A stretch of DNA of 64,000 bases from Planctomycetota bacterium (GTDB lineage: Bacteria; Planctomycetota; Planctomycetia; Pirellulales; UBA1268): NCBI GenBank assembly GCA_003669585.1, contig QWOQ01000005.1, positions 776,502 to 840,501 on the forward strand. Direction: 5' to 3'. The position numbers and the translations under genes were made by a program. Under the pieces are notes generated by a model, which was not told the origin of the DNA, made no database searches, and saw only the letters and a program-made list of their open reading frames with translations. Shown in pieces: positions 1 through 9,356 of this stretch. The stretch's first letter is position 1; the number at the start of each line of letters is the position of its first letter.

Positions 1-2
1 TT

Positions 3-584
3 TTGCATCACAACTTTGTCTTCTCTGAAGATCCGCACGAAGAATTTGACGCCATCTATCGCAGGGGGGAACCTGCATCTGACCCCACTGCCTATGTGTG
101 CGCGCCGGCAATCACTGAGCCCGAAGTCGCTCCTCCTGGCGGAGAAGCACTCTATGTACTCGTGCACACTCCCTACCTGCGGCCTCATCACGATTGGTCG
201 ATCATGTTTTCTGAATACCGAGACATTATCGTTGACAAATTGAAGCGCACCGCAGGCATGGAAGATTTGGAACAACGGATTGTCTTTGAGCGAGCCTTGA
301 CACCCTGCGACATTCACCAGCGGTACCATGTGCTCGACGGAGCGATTTATGGTTTGGCCAGCCACGGTCGATTTCTAGGTGCCTTCAAGCCGTCGAATCG
401 TTCTCCCGACGTGGAAGGGCTCTACATCGCTGGAGGTTCGGCACACCCCGGACCTGGAATGCCAATGGCATTGATGAGCGGCTGGATCGCGGCAGACTGT
501 GTTGACCAGGATGGCATCGCAGCTCGAGAAGGGGAGTTGCAGGAATCTACCTCGAATACCGATCCGGCAGTTCTCACGGGCTAG
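3..584 (+). CDS. Carotenoid desaturase/oxygenase (CrtI/CrtN/CrtP family), C-terminal part
   Basis: The gene enters from the left edge, so the N-terminal FAD-binding region is missing and only about 193 residues are seen. The remaining part matches the C-terminal end of CrtI-type carotenoid desaturases: a segment VLVHTPYLRPHHDW, a CDIHQRYHVLDGAIYG stretch and the closing dinucleotide-binding motif GLYIAGGSAHPGPGMPMAL. These FAD enzymes desaturate or oxidise phytoene or diapophytoene in the membrane. The next two genes are an acyltransferase and a family 2 glycosyltransferase, as in staphyloxanthin-type clusters, so a C30 desaturase (CrtN) or terminal oxidase (CrtP) is likely. Which of the two cannot be told from this fragment. 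The family call is firm. Confidence 0.85.
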   Translation: MHHNFVFSEDPHEEFDAIYRRGEPASDPTAYVCAPAITEPEVAPPGGEALYVLVHTPYLRPHHDWSIMFSEYRDIIVDKLKRTAGMEDLEQRIVFERALTPCDIHQRYHVLDGAIYGLASHGRFLGAFKPSNRSPDVEGLYIAGGSAHPGPGMPMALMSGWIAADCVDQDGIAAREGELQESTSNTDPAVLTG

Positions 585-618
585 AGAACCTCTCTGTCTT
601 TCTGCTGATCTGATCCTT

Positions 619-623
619 AGGGG
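619..623 (+). promoter_or_regulatory. Shine-Dalgarno site deciding the acyltransferase start
   Basis: AGGGG lies ten bases before the GTG at 634. It supports this start over the ATG at 685, and over starts upstream that would overlap the desaturase gene for a long distance. Confidence 0.45.
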
Positions 624-633
624 ATTCTCATTC

Positions 634-1434
634 GTGCACACAACATCGCTCCCGCCATTTTCTCATCATCGTTACCGCGCCTTCATGACCTATGTCCGTT
701 GGTACATACGACGGCATTTTCATGCTCTGCGGCTTCTTGGAGGCGATCGCCCTTCTCTCGACGGTGAATCGGTCACGATCTATACCAATCATCCCGGATG
801 GTGGGATCCTCTTATTTTTTTGAGTGTTGCTGATGTGCTCTATCCAAAACGGCTCAACTACGGTCCGATCGATTCTGCATCGCTTGGAAAATATCGCTTT
901 TTAGAATGCATTGGATTTCTTGGCATTGAGCCTGGCTCGTGGAAAGGCAGCGCACAGTTTTTGCGATACGCACAGGCAGCTTCACTTCGAGATGATGTCA
1001 TTTTCTGGATCACCTCTCAGGGAATGTTTGTTGATCCCCGTCAAAGACCGGTACACATACGCCCCGGAGTTTCTCACGCCGCGGCTAAAATCCAACGGGG
1101 CATAATCATTCCAATGGCCGTTGAATACCCTTTCTGGACGGAACGTTTTCCAGAGGCACTTGTTGCCTTTGGTCAACCCATTCGCCCGGCCGAATTTTGC
1201 AATCGTTCGCCGCAAGAATGGACTCATGTTCTTTCGACTGCTCTTCAAGAGACTCAGGACAAACTCGCAGCCGCTGCCTGCCGCAGAAATCCATCTGAAT
1301 TTTCGACGCTCTTTTCGGGTCGGGTCGGCGTTGGCGGCTTCTATGATCTTGTACGTTGGATTCGGGCACGGATCCGTGGTGAATCATTTGATCCGGCGCA
1401 TGTGACGCTCTCTGTGAGAGACAATCCGCCATGA
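634..1434 (+). CDS. Lysophospholipid-type acyltransferase, carotenoid cluster (CrtO-like)
   Basis: This is a membrane-associated acyltransferase of the PlsC/LPLAT fold. The catalytic HX4D box is seen as NHPGWWD, His about residue 53 and Asp about residue 58 from the GTG at 634. A basic, aromatic N-terminus (YVRWYIRRHFHALRL) follows the start. In staphyloxanthin synthesis an acyltransferase esterifies the sugar on the carotenoid, and its position between a CrtI-type desaturase and a family 2 glycosyltransferase points to that role. The ATG at 685 is an alternative start that would remove 17 residues. The stop overlaps the next start by four bases (ATGA), so the two genes are probably translated together. 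Substrate is inferred from context only. Confidence 0.75.
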   Translation: MHTTSLPPFSHHRYRAFMTYVRWYIRRHFHALRLLGGDRPSLDGESVTIYTNHPGWWDPLIFLSVADVLYPKRLNYGPIDSASLGKYRFLECIGFLGIEPGSWKGSAQFLRYAQAASLRDDVIFWITSQGMFVDPRQRPVHIRPGVSHAAAKIQRGIIIPMAVEYPFWTERFPEALVAFGQPIRPAEFCNRSPQEWTHVLSTALQETQDKLAAAACRRNPSEFSTLFSGRVGVGGFYDLVRWIRARIRGESFDPAHVTLSVRDNPP

Positions 1435-2576
1435 TTTTTACCACTGGCTTTTTTTTTGTAGCCATATTCATTCTCGCAGCAATACCAGCGGTGCTGACGC
1501 TTTTGAATCTCTCTGCATTCAAGCGTTCGCCACCGGCTCCTGACGAAGTTTACCGAGTGTCGGTTCTTATTCCTGCTCGCGACGAAGAGCAGTCGATCGA
1601 AACGGCTTTGCTCGCTCTGCTTGCAAGCTCTGGAATCGATCTCGAGGTGATTGTTTTGGATGACTGCAGCAGGGATCGTACCGCAATGATCGTGGAGCGA
1701 GTTGCCGAATCTGATTCACGAGTTCATCTCTTGCGTGGAAAACCACTTCCAGCGGGGTGGTGCGGCAAACAACATGCCTGCCACCAACTTGCTGAATATT
1801 CGCAGCGAGAATTCATCGTTTTTCTCGATGCTGATGTACGCGTGAAACCCGACTGCCTCTGTCGATCCGTTGCTTTTCTCGAAGCAACGAATACTGGAAT
1901 TGTGAGCGGATTTCCGCTGCAGGAGACATTCGGTTTTTGGGAATGGCTTCTCTTACCGCTGATACATTTTATCTTGCTCGGCTTCCTGCCACTTTCCCGA
2001 AGTCGCCACAGCCTGAGCCCGGCACTCGCAGCCGGATGCGGTCAGCTTTTTGTTGCGAAAAAAAATGCCTACATTTCTGCGGGGGGCCATGAATCAATCA
2101 AACTCTCTCTGCACGACGGCATTATGCTACCTCGCGCCTTTCGACGCGCTGGCATCAGAACCGATCTTTTCGATGCTTCAGACACCGCAACGTGCAGAAT
2201 GTATATGTGTGGAAGCGACGTCCTCAAGGGACTTGCCAAGAATGCGACCGAGGGAATGGCCTCCCCTCGCACAATCTTGCCGGCAACCGTTTTGCTCTTT
2301 GGAGGCCAGGTTGCTCCGGCCCTTTTTCTTGTCACAAATACAATCACCGGGTGGTTCGATTGGACTGATTGGCAAATTCTCGCCTGCTCGATTGCCTTGC
2401 TGCTCAGCTATGCGACGAGAGTAATCGAATCGTTTCGATTTGGTTTGAGCCTGTCCAGTGCAATAGTTCATCCACTGGGGATCATCTGTTTTCTTTGTAT
2501 TCAATGGTTTGGTTTTATTCACCGACTGTTCGGCTTAAAAACTTTTTGGAAAGGGAGACCTCTTTCACCGCAATGA
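1431..2576 (+). CDS. Family 2 glycosyltransferase, carotenoid cluster (CrtQ-like)
   Basis: 381 residues with an N-terminal membrane segment (about 5-27), a GT-A catalytic domain and two or three membrane segments at the C-terminus. Visible motifs are VLIPARDEE near 45, VLDDCSRDRT near 75-84, the metal-binding DAD at about 133-135 and a later LHDGIML acceptor-side motif. These are the features of CrtQ-type enzymes that transfer a sugar to a carotenoid acid. The start overlaps the acyltransferase stop by four bases. It is the last gene of the carotenoid group here; the following purK is convergent, with only 64 bases between. The family is certain and the carotenoid substrate is inferred from neighbours. 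Confidence 0.8.
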   Translation: MIFTTGFFFVAIFILAAIPAVLTLLNLSAFKRSPPAPDEVYRVSVLIPARDEEQSIETALLALLASSGIDLEVIVLDDCSRDRTAMIVERVAESDSRVHLLRGKPLPAGWCGKQHACHQLAEYSQREFIVFLDADVRVKPDCLCRSVAFLEATNTGIVSGFPLQETFGFWEWLLLPLIHFILLGFLPLSRSRHSLSPALAAGCGQLFVAKKNAYISAGGHESIKLSLHDGIMLPRAFRRAGIRTDLFDASDTATCRMYMCGSDVLKGLAKNATEGMASPRTILPATVLLFGGQVAPALFLVTNTITGWFDWTDWQILACSIALLLSYATRVIESFRFGLSLSSAIVHPLGIICFLCIQWFGFIHRLFGLKTFWKGRPLSPQ

Positions 2577-2640
2577 ATTCTTCGTACGAATGGTACATCG
2601 AAGTCAGGCAGTATTTTTGTCGATTGCTCTCGGCGTCAAT

Positions 2641-3831
2641 TTACGAAGGCATGCGGCATGCAAGACTGCGCGCAAGCGTGACGTTGTGAAGAGCCTCCTG
2701 GCTCGTCGCGGCCAAGGCTGTGAGATGTCCCATTTTTCGACCTGCAGTGGCAGTTGTTTTACCGTAGAGAAACAGCCGGAGTCCTGGCACTGAAAGTGCC
2801 GCTGCCCAATCTGGATCTCCATTCTTCCAACAGTCGCCGAGCAGGTTTGCCATGGCAGCCGGCATGGACTGCGCTGTTGATCCCAGTGGAAGGTTGCAGA
2901 TGCTGCGCACCTGTTGTTCAAACTGTGAGCTTACACAGGCATCAATCGTGAGGTGACCAGAATTGTGCGGGCGGGGGGCGATTTCATTGACGAGCACACG
3001 ACCATCTTTCGTGACAAAAAATTCAATACATGCTACGCCAACAAAATCCATCGCTTCGAGAATCACCGTTGCTTGCCTCATCGCTTCCCGTTCCACTGGT
3101 ATCGGGAGTCCTGAGGGTGAGACTGATACATCGAGTATGTGGTTGGTATGTTGATTTCGCGAAGGAGCAAACGCTTCGATTGCGCCCTGGCTCGAACGGG
3201 CGACAACCACAGAGCACTCCAATTCAAATTCAATCCACTCTTCAAGAATTGCTCGATCGGTTGCAAGAATTGTCCAAGCGGTGGCGCATTGATCACTCGT
3301 TTCGATCCTGTACTGTCCTTTTCCGTCATATCCCGAAGCCGATGTTTTGAGCACTGCAGGCGTGCCTATTTCCGCGATGGCACCAGTGAGCTCATTCAGC
3401 GACACCACCGGCCGGTGGGCGACGCATGGCAAGCCATGGGCAACGAGAAACGCTTTTTCACGGATTCGATCTTGCGTGGTATGAAGAACCGCAGCCGAGG
3501 GATGCACCGGCACCACCTTCGCAATTGCCGAAGCAGCCTCCGCGGGAACGTTTTCAAATTCAAATGTCACAACCGCAAGATCTTCAACTGCTTTTGTGAG
3601 ACTTTGCGTGTCTCGATAAGACACCAGTTCAAATCGATCGGCATAACGGGCGGCTGGAACATCGGCTTTATCCGAAAAGACGCAGACGCGATATCCCATT
3701 CGTCGTGCAGCGATTGCAAACATTGCCCCAAGTTGTCCACCTCCTAATACTCCTAACATTGCAGGAGGAAGAATCGGTGTTTGCGAATGAGCGAAATTCA
3801 GCTTGGGAGAGTGAGTCTTCACGACAAACAA
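2641..3831 (-). CDS. purK: N5-carboxyaminoimidazole ribonucleotide synthase PurK
   Basis: PurK converts AIR, bicarbonate and ATP to N5-CAIR in purine synthesis. The protein has the PurK nucleotide-binding start LGVLGGGQLGAM, the ATP-grasp segments KTSASGYDGKGQ and EEWIEFE, and the family hallmark NEIAPRPHNSGH. Its 396 residues are longer than the usual 355-375. A second Met (DNA 3759) just before LGVLGGG would give 372 residues, but a weak purine-rich AGAAGAA lies next to the ATG at 3831. It lies nine bases downstream of purE on the same strand, so the two steps are almost certainly one operon. Confidence 0.95.
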   Translation of the reverse strand: MFVVKTHSPKLNFAHSQTPILPPAMLGVLGGGQLGAMFAIAARRMGYRVCVFSDKADVPAARYADRFELVSYRDTQSLTKAVEDLAVVTFEFENVPAEAASAIAKVVPVHPSAAVLHTTQDRIREKAFLVAHGLPCVAHRPVVSLNELTGAIAEIGTPAVLKTSASGYDGKGQYRIETSDQCATAWTILATDRAILEEWIEFELECSVVVARSSQGAIEAFAPSRNQHTNHILDVSVSPSGLPIPVEREAMRQATVILEAMDFVGVACIEFFVTKDGRVLVNEIAPRPHNSGHLTIDACVSSQFEQQVRSICNLPLGSTAQSMPAAMANLLGDCWKNGDPDWAAALSVPGLRLFLYGKTTATAGRKMGHLTALAATSQEALHNVTLARSLACRMPS

Positions 3832-3840
3832 TTTCTTCTG

Positions 3841-4398
3841 CTACGGACAATTAGTTTCAGGAAGACCTTCCTCAAGAACTCTTCTCGATTGCTCCACCCG
3901 GAACGCATCGAGCTTCCTTGAAAGAGTTTTATCGTTCAGACTGAAAATGCCAACTGCCAGCAGTGCTGCATTGATTGCACCCGCTTTTCCAATGGCCAAC
4001 GTTCCCACCGGAATACCCGCAGGCATCTGAATAATCGACAACAAACTGTCGATGCCTCGAAGCACAGCTGATTCCACTGGCACTGCGAGAACCGGCAAAG
4101 GAGTCAAAGCCGCGAACATTCCCGGCAGATGCGCGGCGCCTCCTGCGCCTGCGATAATAATTTTCAAGCCTTTTGAAGCCGCTCCCTGTGAATAGTCGTA
4201 AAGAAGTGCTGGCGTACGGTGCGCCGACACGATTCGGCATTCGTGAGGAACTCCGAACTCTTTAAGCATCTCGGAAGCGTGTCGCATTGTCTCCCAGTCG
4301 GAACGGCTGCCCATGACAATACCGACAACCGCACCGACGACTTCGAAAAACGGAGAACTTCCTGCACTCGATTCGCTCACGCATCGACTCCAAAACAT
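3841..4398 (-). CDS. purE: N5-carboxyaminoimidazole ribonucleotide mutase PurE (class I)
   Basis: PurE moves the carboxyl group of N5-CAIR to give CAIR, the step after PurK. The sequence shows the class I signatures [23 protein letters not shown] and [11 protein letters not shown]. The 185-residue length is slightly above the roughly 165 residues typical of class I; the extra residues are before VGIVMGS, so the true start may be internal. It is the first gene of the purE-purK pair. The upstream 222 bases separate it from the divergent tsaC gene and presumably hold both promoters. Confidence 0.95.
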   Translation of the reverse strand: MFWSRCVSESSAGSSPFFEVVGAVVGIVMGSRSDWETMRHASEMLKEFGVPHECRIVSAHRTPALLYDYSQGAASKGLKIIIAGAGGAAHLPGMFAALTPLPVLAVPVESAVLRGIDSLLSIIQMPAGIPVGTLAIGKAGAINAALLAVGIFSLNDKTLSRKLDAFRVEQSRRVLEEGLPETNCP

Positions 4399-4620
4399 TT
4401 TTGTGAATCATTCATCCGATGAATACTCTGCCTTTATCATGGGCGTCTGGCAATCAAAGTTCAACGCATTTCGCTCCATTTGCCTGAAGGACTATCCCCG
4501 AAGCCTCTGTTCTCGAATGATTATGACGGTAGCGCGGCCAGATGCTCTACCGGCATGACAACCTGTCGTAAAATCCAGTTCGGAACTTTACTGAATGATT
4601 CTCTGACTGCAAATCGAACC

Positions 4621-5733
4621 ATGAGCCTGCGACAAGACACCTCACAGAGTTCTCCACTTCGCATGCCTGAAGTTCTTGAAATCGAGTGGGCGCACGGTAC
4701 GTTGATGCCTCCACCGTCGACCATGGCTGCACTCGAAAAAGCAGCCGATCTTCTACGCTGCGGCCGGCTTGTTGCGATTCCAACAGAAACTGTCTACGGA
4801 ATTGCCGCTGTTGCAAATGATTCCGACGCCGTTGAGCGAATCTTTGTAGCCAAGGGACGTCCGGCGCATAATCCGCTGATCGTGCATGTGGCAGACATCG
4901 AAGGGGCACGAGTTCTCTCACGCAGGTGGTCCGATCGGGCTGAAATTCTGGCAACCCATTTCTGGCCTGGACCACTGACGCTGGTCGTGGATCGCAACGA
5001 GACATTGCCTCTCAATGTGACCGCGGGAGGATCTACCGTTGCGATACGCTGCCCAGATCAATCACTTACGCGACTCCTCATAGAGATGGTCGGCCAACCA
5101 CTCGCCGCACCGAGTGCAAATCGGTCGACCGAACTGTCACCAACCTGCGCGAAGCATGTTGTTGAAGGTCTTGGTGGACTGGTTGATTTGATTCTCGATG
5201 CCGGTCCATGCCAGAGGGGAATCGAATCAACGGTCATCGACACCACCTCTGATCCGCCCTTTATCTTAAGGCCCGGACCAATTGGACAAAGCGAACTTTC
5301 ACAGGCTCTTGGTGTGATGGTCGACATTCGATTGATTACTGACGTCATTCAACCGATGATTCAGCGGTCACCTGGAACAGGCCTGCGCCACTATGCCCCA
5401 CGTGCAAGGGTTGAACTGACAGTCAATCCGTCGAGTCGGCTCGCGGAACTTCTCGCAATGGGCTTTCGCGTAGGATGGCTGACTTTGTCGGAGCCTTCTC
5501 ACGAACAACTTGGTACGATCACAGTGCTTCACATGCCGGATGATCCAGTAGAATTCGCGAAGGTTCTATACGATCGCATGCATCAGGCCGATGAATGCGG
5601 GGTTGATGTTCTGCTTGTTGATCGGCCTCCGGAATTCATCGAATGGATTGCGATTCACGATCGTCTTGCACGAGCATCATTTTCAGATCAAACAAAGGGT
5701 TTTGAAAACAGTTCTAGGACTTCGCACAGGTGA
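4621..5733 (+). CDS. L-threonylcarbamoyladenylate synthase (Sua5/TsaC type)
   Basis: This enzyme makes threonylcarbamoyl-AMP from Thr, bicarbonate and ATP for the t6A modification of tRNA at position 37. Motifs present are RLVAIPTETVYGIAA, KGRPAHNPLIVHV, FWPGPLTLVV and PLAAPSANRSTELSPT. The length (370 residues from the ATG at 4621) shows the long Sua5 form with a C-terminal Sua5 domain joined by the GTGLRHYAPRA linker, not the short TsaC form. The reading frame is open back to 4480, but that part shows no family similarity, so I chose 4621. Its stop overlaps the GTG of the next small gene by four bases. Confidence 0.92.
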   Translation: MSLRQDTSQSSPLRMPEVLEIEWAHGTLMPPPSTMAALEKAADLLRCGRLVAIPTETVYGIAAVANDSDAVERIFVAKGRPAHNPLIVHVADIEGARVLSRRWSDRAEILATHFWPGPLTLVVDRNETLPLNVTAGGSTVAIRCPDQSLTRLLIEMVGQPLAAPSANRSTELSPTCAKHVVEGLGGLVDLILDAGPCQRGIESTVIDTTSDPPFILRPGPIGQSELSQALGVMVDIRLITDVIQPMIQRSPGTGLRHYAPRARVELTVNPSSRLAELLAMGFRVGWLTLSEPSHEQLGTITVLHMPDDPVEFAKVLYDRMHQADECGVDVLLVDRPPEFIEWIAIHDRLARASFSDQTKGFENSSRTSHR

Positions 5734-6032
5734 TTGTGATGATCGTTTATGCCGTCGGCAAACAGCACGTTTCTCCCTGCCCAATGCCGGCACGTTTTGC
5801 CACGGATATCGCCTACTTCATGACTCCTCCCGACACTGATGAGCAACGTCTTCCAGCAGGGGAGTATCGCATTCGTCTTTCTGACGCCATGCAATGGATG
5901 GACTCAGGAGTGCTCACGCTTGTGTCGCCTCTCGATGCAACGCACGCCACTGAAGTGGAACTCACCGAGGATCAAGAACGGTTTATGCATTGGCTGATTG
6001 AGCACAACGTAGAACATGTTCGGCTCGCTTAA
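5730..6032 (+). CDS. Small hypothetical protein coupled to Sua5
   Basis: I do not recognise this family. The protein has about 100 residues, is soluble and acidic in its second half, and has no signal peptide or membrane segment. Readable pieces are YAVGKQHVSPCPMPARFATD at the N-terminus and a C-terminal TEDQERFMHWLIEHNVEHVRL that looks helical. The GTG start overlaps the Sua5 stop by four bases (GTGA), implying translational coupling; the ATG at 5739 is an alternative. Tight coupling suggests co-expression with the tRNA-modification enzyme, but no function follows from that alone. Confidence 0.6.
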   Translation: MIVMIVYAVGKQHVSPCPMPARFATDIAYFMTPPDTDEQRLPAGEYRIRLSDAMQWMDSGVLTLVSPLDATHATEVELTEDQERFMHWLIEHNVEHVRLA

Positions 6033-6090
6033 AATTGAAGACAGAGCCTTGCAACGTTCTGCTGTTTTTTTGTTTCAGCATCTTCTCGCG

Positions 6091-7011
6091 TTAGTTTTTG
6101 GATGATGTCTTCGAGAGAATATCGTGCAGTGCCGAAGCGATGTCCGGAAACTGAAACACGAATCCTGACTCGACTGCCACTTTGGGAATGACTTTCTGGG
6201 ACGCAAAAAGCACCTGTGCAAATTCTCCAAAGAGGATGCGCAGGCCAAAGTAGGGGGCGGGCATGAACGCCGGTCTGTGCAACTGTTTTGCAAGGGCTTT
6301 GGTGAACTCGCTGTTTCGCACAGGCTCTCTTGCGGTTGCATTCATGGGGCCATGAATTGAGTCCGTCTGCGCAGCGTACAGATAGAGTCTTGTAAGATCA
6401 GCAACATGGATCCATGGCATCCACTGCTTGCCGTTTCCAAGTGGCCCGCCACAGCCGAGATTGAAGGGAAGAAGCATTTTTCCCAAGGCGCCTCCATCGG
6501 CACCAAGAACAATTCCAGTTCGAGCCGTTACGACACGAACACCACTTCGCGTCGCGGCCAAGGCTTCTGCTTCCCACTCGCCACAAACCTCGGCGAGAAA
6601 GTCGTTCCCTGGAAGGCTCGATTCCGTAAGTTCTTCTTCCTTGCGATTCCCATAAAAACCGACGGCTGACGCGCACACGAAAACTTTCGGCTGGGTCGAG
6701 GCCTGAGAGATTCCACGCACTAGATTTCGGGTTCCAAATACTCGGCTGCCCCGAATTTTTTCTTTCTGGCGAGCCGTCCAGCGTCCTTCTGCAACCGATT
6801 CACCAGCCAGATGAAAGACCGCTTCCACGCCTTCAAAGGCTTCCGCAGGCGGAGGACCATCCATGGAATCCCATCGAATCACCCGTCCGGCCAAGTGTCC
6901 CAGCTTTTTTTTTGCCCGTTCGGGATCTCGTGACAAAATGATCGGGTCTCGCAAGAGACGCAGTAATCTTGGACCAATAAAACCAGTTGCCCCCGTCACG
7001 AGACTCTTCAT
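6091..7011 (-). CDS. TIGR01777-type NAD(P)-dependent epimerase (YfcH-like)
   Basis: 306 residues, the usual size for TIGR01777 extended short-chain dehydrogenase-like proteins. The Rossmann motif is VTGATGFIGPRLL at residues 5-17. Family signatures follow: VFHLAGESVAEGRWT, KIRGSRVFGT, SAVGFYGNR, TARTGIVLG, WIHVADL and a C-terminal DUF1731-like region (VPAPYF-type segment read here as MPAPYFGLRILFGEFAQVL). The family has no well-established substrate, so 'epimerase' is a fold label. The gene stands alone, convergent with the small gene ending at 6032 and divergent from the MFS gene at 7245. Confidence 0.88.
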   Translation of the reverse strand: MKSLVTGATGFIGPRLLRLLRDPIILSRDPERAKKKLGHLAGRVIRWDSMDGPPPAEAFEGVEAVFHLAGESVAEGRWTARQKEKIRGSRVFGTRNLVRGISQASTQPKVFVCASAVGFYGNRKEEELTESSLPGNDFLAEVCGEWEAEALAATRSGVRVVTARTGIVLGADGGALGKMLLPFNLGCGGPLGNGKQWMPWIHVADLTRLYLYAAQTDSIHGPMNATAREPVRNSEFTKALAKQLHRPAFMPAPYFGLRILFGEFAQVLFASQKVIPKVAVESGFVFQFPDIASALHDILSKTSSKN

Positions 7012-7244
7012 GAATATATTCCTTCGTAAATCGTTCTCATCTTTTTTGTGTGTACAACTGTCGCATTGCCAATTCTGGGACTGACCCTGTCACTTCGCAG
7101 CCTTAGTTACGTCCAAAGAAAAAGTTTTTGGATGTAAAAATCATCGGCAGAGTATAAGCAGGTTCTCGAAACAGTCGACTCACCGTTCACTTTTCTTTTC
7201 CACTTCTCAAGCCAATCGGCCGTACTTTTCCACTACAATCATTC

Positions 7245-8579
7245 ATGACGAGCGATCCTTCCCGCCAACGTGATCTCCACGACAGGCAAACCTTCTCCTT
7301 CATCGCCACAGCGATCCATGTGTTGATTCCAGAACCGGGCATTCGGCGGGATCTTCGGGCATCGGCGCTCGATGCGTTGGCATTTAGCGTGATGGTGGGG
7401 TGTGGAGAGACTTATCTTCCGGCATTTGCCCTCGCGCTTGGATTTGGTCCTGTTGCTGCAGGTCTGGTTGCCACGATTCCACTGCTCGCGGGTGCTATTG
7501 CACAACTCATCACGCCTCTTGCCGTCGTTCGACTCGGAACGAATCGGGGCTGGGTGGTGGCGTGCGCCTCGCTTCAAGCCGTGAGCTTTGTTCCGTTTGT
7601 CTACTGGGCCATTCGTGGTGAGTCGACCATGTTTGGTCTTCTTGTGGCTGCGAGTCTCTATTGGGGAGCGGGCATGGCAACAGCGCCTGCATGGAATGCA
7701 TGGATTGGCGAGATGGTTCCGGACCGAATTCGCGTTCACTATTTCGCCAGACGCAATCGATTGTCGCAGGCAGGTGTTCTCGCAGGTTTTGTCTTCGGTG
7801 GTGTTCTCCTCCAGATCGGTCAGCGATACAATGCAATTCTTCCCGCTTTTGCAATCGTATTTGTCGTCGCGGCTTGCTTCCGTCTTGCTTCTGCAGTGCT
7901 TCTTGCCAGCTGCAGTGAACCGGTCGAACATCGGCCAACTCCTCTCGTCACAGAACTCCGCACGAGTGGCTCGTGGTCACTTGCGTGGCTTGTTCGGTCC
8001 GGGCCTGGAATGCTCGTTACCTATCTTTGGGGCGTGACGGCCGCAGCGCAATTTTCCGGTCCTTATTTCACGCCTTTTATGCTCAAAGAACTCGATTTCT
8101 CGTACGGTACGTTCATGCTTATCGTCTCGACGAGTTTTGCGGCAAAAATGTTTGCGATTCCCACGCTCGGTCGATTTGCATCGCGGGTTGGTTCAATGCA
8201 GCTTCTCCGGATCGGAGGACTTTCGATCGTGCCACTGTCGGCATTCTGGATTCTCTCAAGCAATATCAGCTACTTGCTCATCGTTCAAACGATTGCGGGA
8301 GCTTGTTGGGCAGCCTATGAGTTGGCAGTGTGTCTTCTTTTCTTCGATGCTGTGACTCACAAAGAAAGAACTGCAACGGTGACCTCTTACAATCTGGGGC
8401 TTGCGATCGCGACGGTCGCCGGTGCGACTACAGGCGGCATGCTCCTTCGCTGGTTAGGCGAAGATCGTTCTGCATACTTTGCACTTTTTGGCGTGTCTGC
8501 AGTGCTCCGACTCGTAACGGTGCCGCTTCTCTACCGATTGATTTCCCACGAACATTCTCGAAAACAAATCAAAGATTGA
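7245..8579 (+). CDS. Major facilitator superfamily transporter
   Basis: 444 residues with about twelve hydrophobic segments in two halves, fitting an inner-membrane MFS permease. The first half includes YLPAFALALGFGPVAAGL and the second GMLVTYLWGVTAAAQFSGPY. A cytoplasmic loop motif PDRIRVHYFARRNRLSQ sits after the fourth or fifth segment. I cannot assign a substrate. The 233 bases upstream are shared with the divergent SDR gene. It is convergent with the secreted protein gene ending at 8649, with no clear terminator between them. Confidence 0.85.
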   Translation: MTSDPSRQRDLHDRQTFSFIATAIHVLIPEPGIRRDLRASALDALAFSVMVGCGETYLPAFALALGFGPVAAGLVATIPLLAGAIAQLITPLAVVRLGTNRGWVVACASLQAVSFVPFVYWAIRGESTMFGLLVAASLYWGAGMATAPAWNAWIGEMVPDRIRVHYFARRNRLSQAGVLAGFVFGGVLLQIGQRYNAILPAFAIVFVVAACFRLASAVLLASCSEPVEHRPTPLVTELRTSGSWSLAWLVRSGPGMLVTYLWGVTAAAQFSGPYFTPFMLKELDFSYGTFMLIVSTSFAAKMFAIPTLGRFASRVGSMQLLRIGGLSIVPLSAFWILSSNISYLLIVQTIAGACWAAYELAVCLLFFDAVTHKERTATVTSYNLGLAIATVAGATTGGMLLRWLGEDRSAYFALFGVSAVLRLVTVPLLYRLISHEHSRKQIKD

Positions 8580-8648
8580 GCATTCGCAGAGCACGCTACC
8601 GTTCTGAAAATGAATCCGTGGTATTCCGACGAAACTATGCGAGGGCCA

Positions 8649-9356
8649 TCAGCCGGAGGAATACTTTGTCTCACGAGCAAGGCTGTTCAGAAATGTTCTG
8701 GCGCTGCCGTAATCACCAGCTGGAACTTTTCCAACTTGCGACTTGAGCGCGTCGATGAACTGTTGCACGGCATTCTGAATCGCTAGGTACTGCGAATACT
8801 GCAAGCTGCCTCCTGATGTTGCCCGCTCAGAAAAGAGCGCATCAAGTTTTTCCCGGTACGATGCGTAACGATCGTCAGTAAGTATGAGAGGGTACTCAAT
8901 ATGTCCGGTAACCGGGTCGAGCTGAGTTGATCGCAACCGAGGAGTCGATGACATTTTCGCCACACGAATCATGCGATCGTGGTTGGCTTCCTTTTCTGCG
9001 TCGGTCAATACGTTTCGAGATTGTTCTTTCCTTCGGGCATTCGAGTTTTCTTCCCGCATTTTGAAATAGGTATTGGTCCACAGTTCACGGTTCTGAATTT
9101 CCATGGTCTTGGCCTGCTCCCAGTTCTTGGCAGCTGCTGAATTTTGCATGTTGGCGTATCCCTGGGCTCGAATGACTTCTGACATTCCATACGCTGCTGC
9201 TTGTCCTGCTGTCGATGCGTAGCCCCCGCGGCGATAACCACCGCCATAGCCTCCACCTTGAGCAAAAACAGAGAGGGGCTCAGCAATCGACACGATAAAC
9301 CCCGTACAGACCACTGCGACAATTCTCATGTCCACACTATTTTTGATACTTTTCAT
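8649..9356 (-). CDS. Secreted Gly/Tyr-rich hypothetical protein
   Basis: 235 residues. An N-terminal signal peptide (hydrophobic IVAVVCTGFIVSIA, likely cleaved after VFA near residue 32) is followed by a Gly/Tyr/Arg-rich patch QGGGYGGGYRRGGYAS. The remainder is hydrophilic, probably helical, and contains NAAAKNWEQAKTMEIQNRE-like segments. I do not recognise a catalytic domain. Planctomycetes commonly encode such short secreted proteins, but function is unknown. It is flanked by convergent MFS (8579) and by a 497-base gap before the HEAT-repeat gene. Confidence 0.7.
   Translation of the reverse strand: MKSIKNSVDMRIVAVVCTGFIVSIAEPLSVFAQGGGYGGGYRRGGYASTAGQAAAYGMSEVIRAQGYANMQNSAAAKNWEQAKTMEIQNRELWTNTYFKMREENSNARRKEQSRNVLTDAEKEANHDRMIRVAKMSSTPRLRSTQLDPVTGHIEYPLILTDDRYASYREKLDALFSERATSGGSLQYSQYLAIQNAVQQFIDALKSQVGKVPAGDYGSARTFLNSLARETKYSSG

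Noticed and set aside
2575..2590. Palindromes GAATTC and TTCGTACGAA between the glycosyltransferase and purK genes
   Set aside because: Short perfect palindromes like these are expected by chance and no protein site is known.
7239..7931. 230-codon reading frame on the minus strand
   Set aside because: It lies wholly antisense to the MFS transporter, whose membrane segments and length fit well. The minus-strand protein is Arg/Cys/His-rich with no domain.
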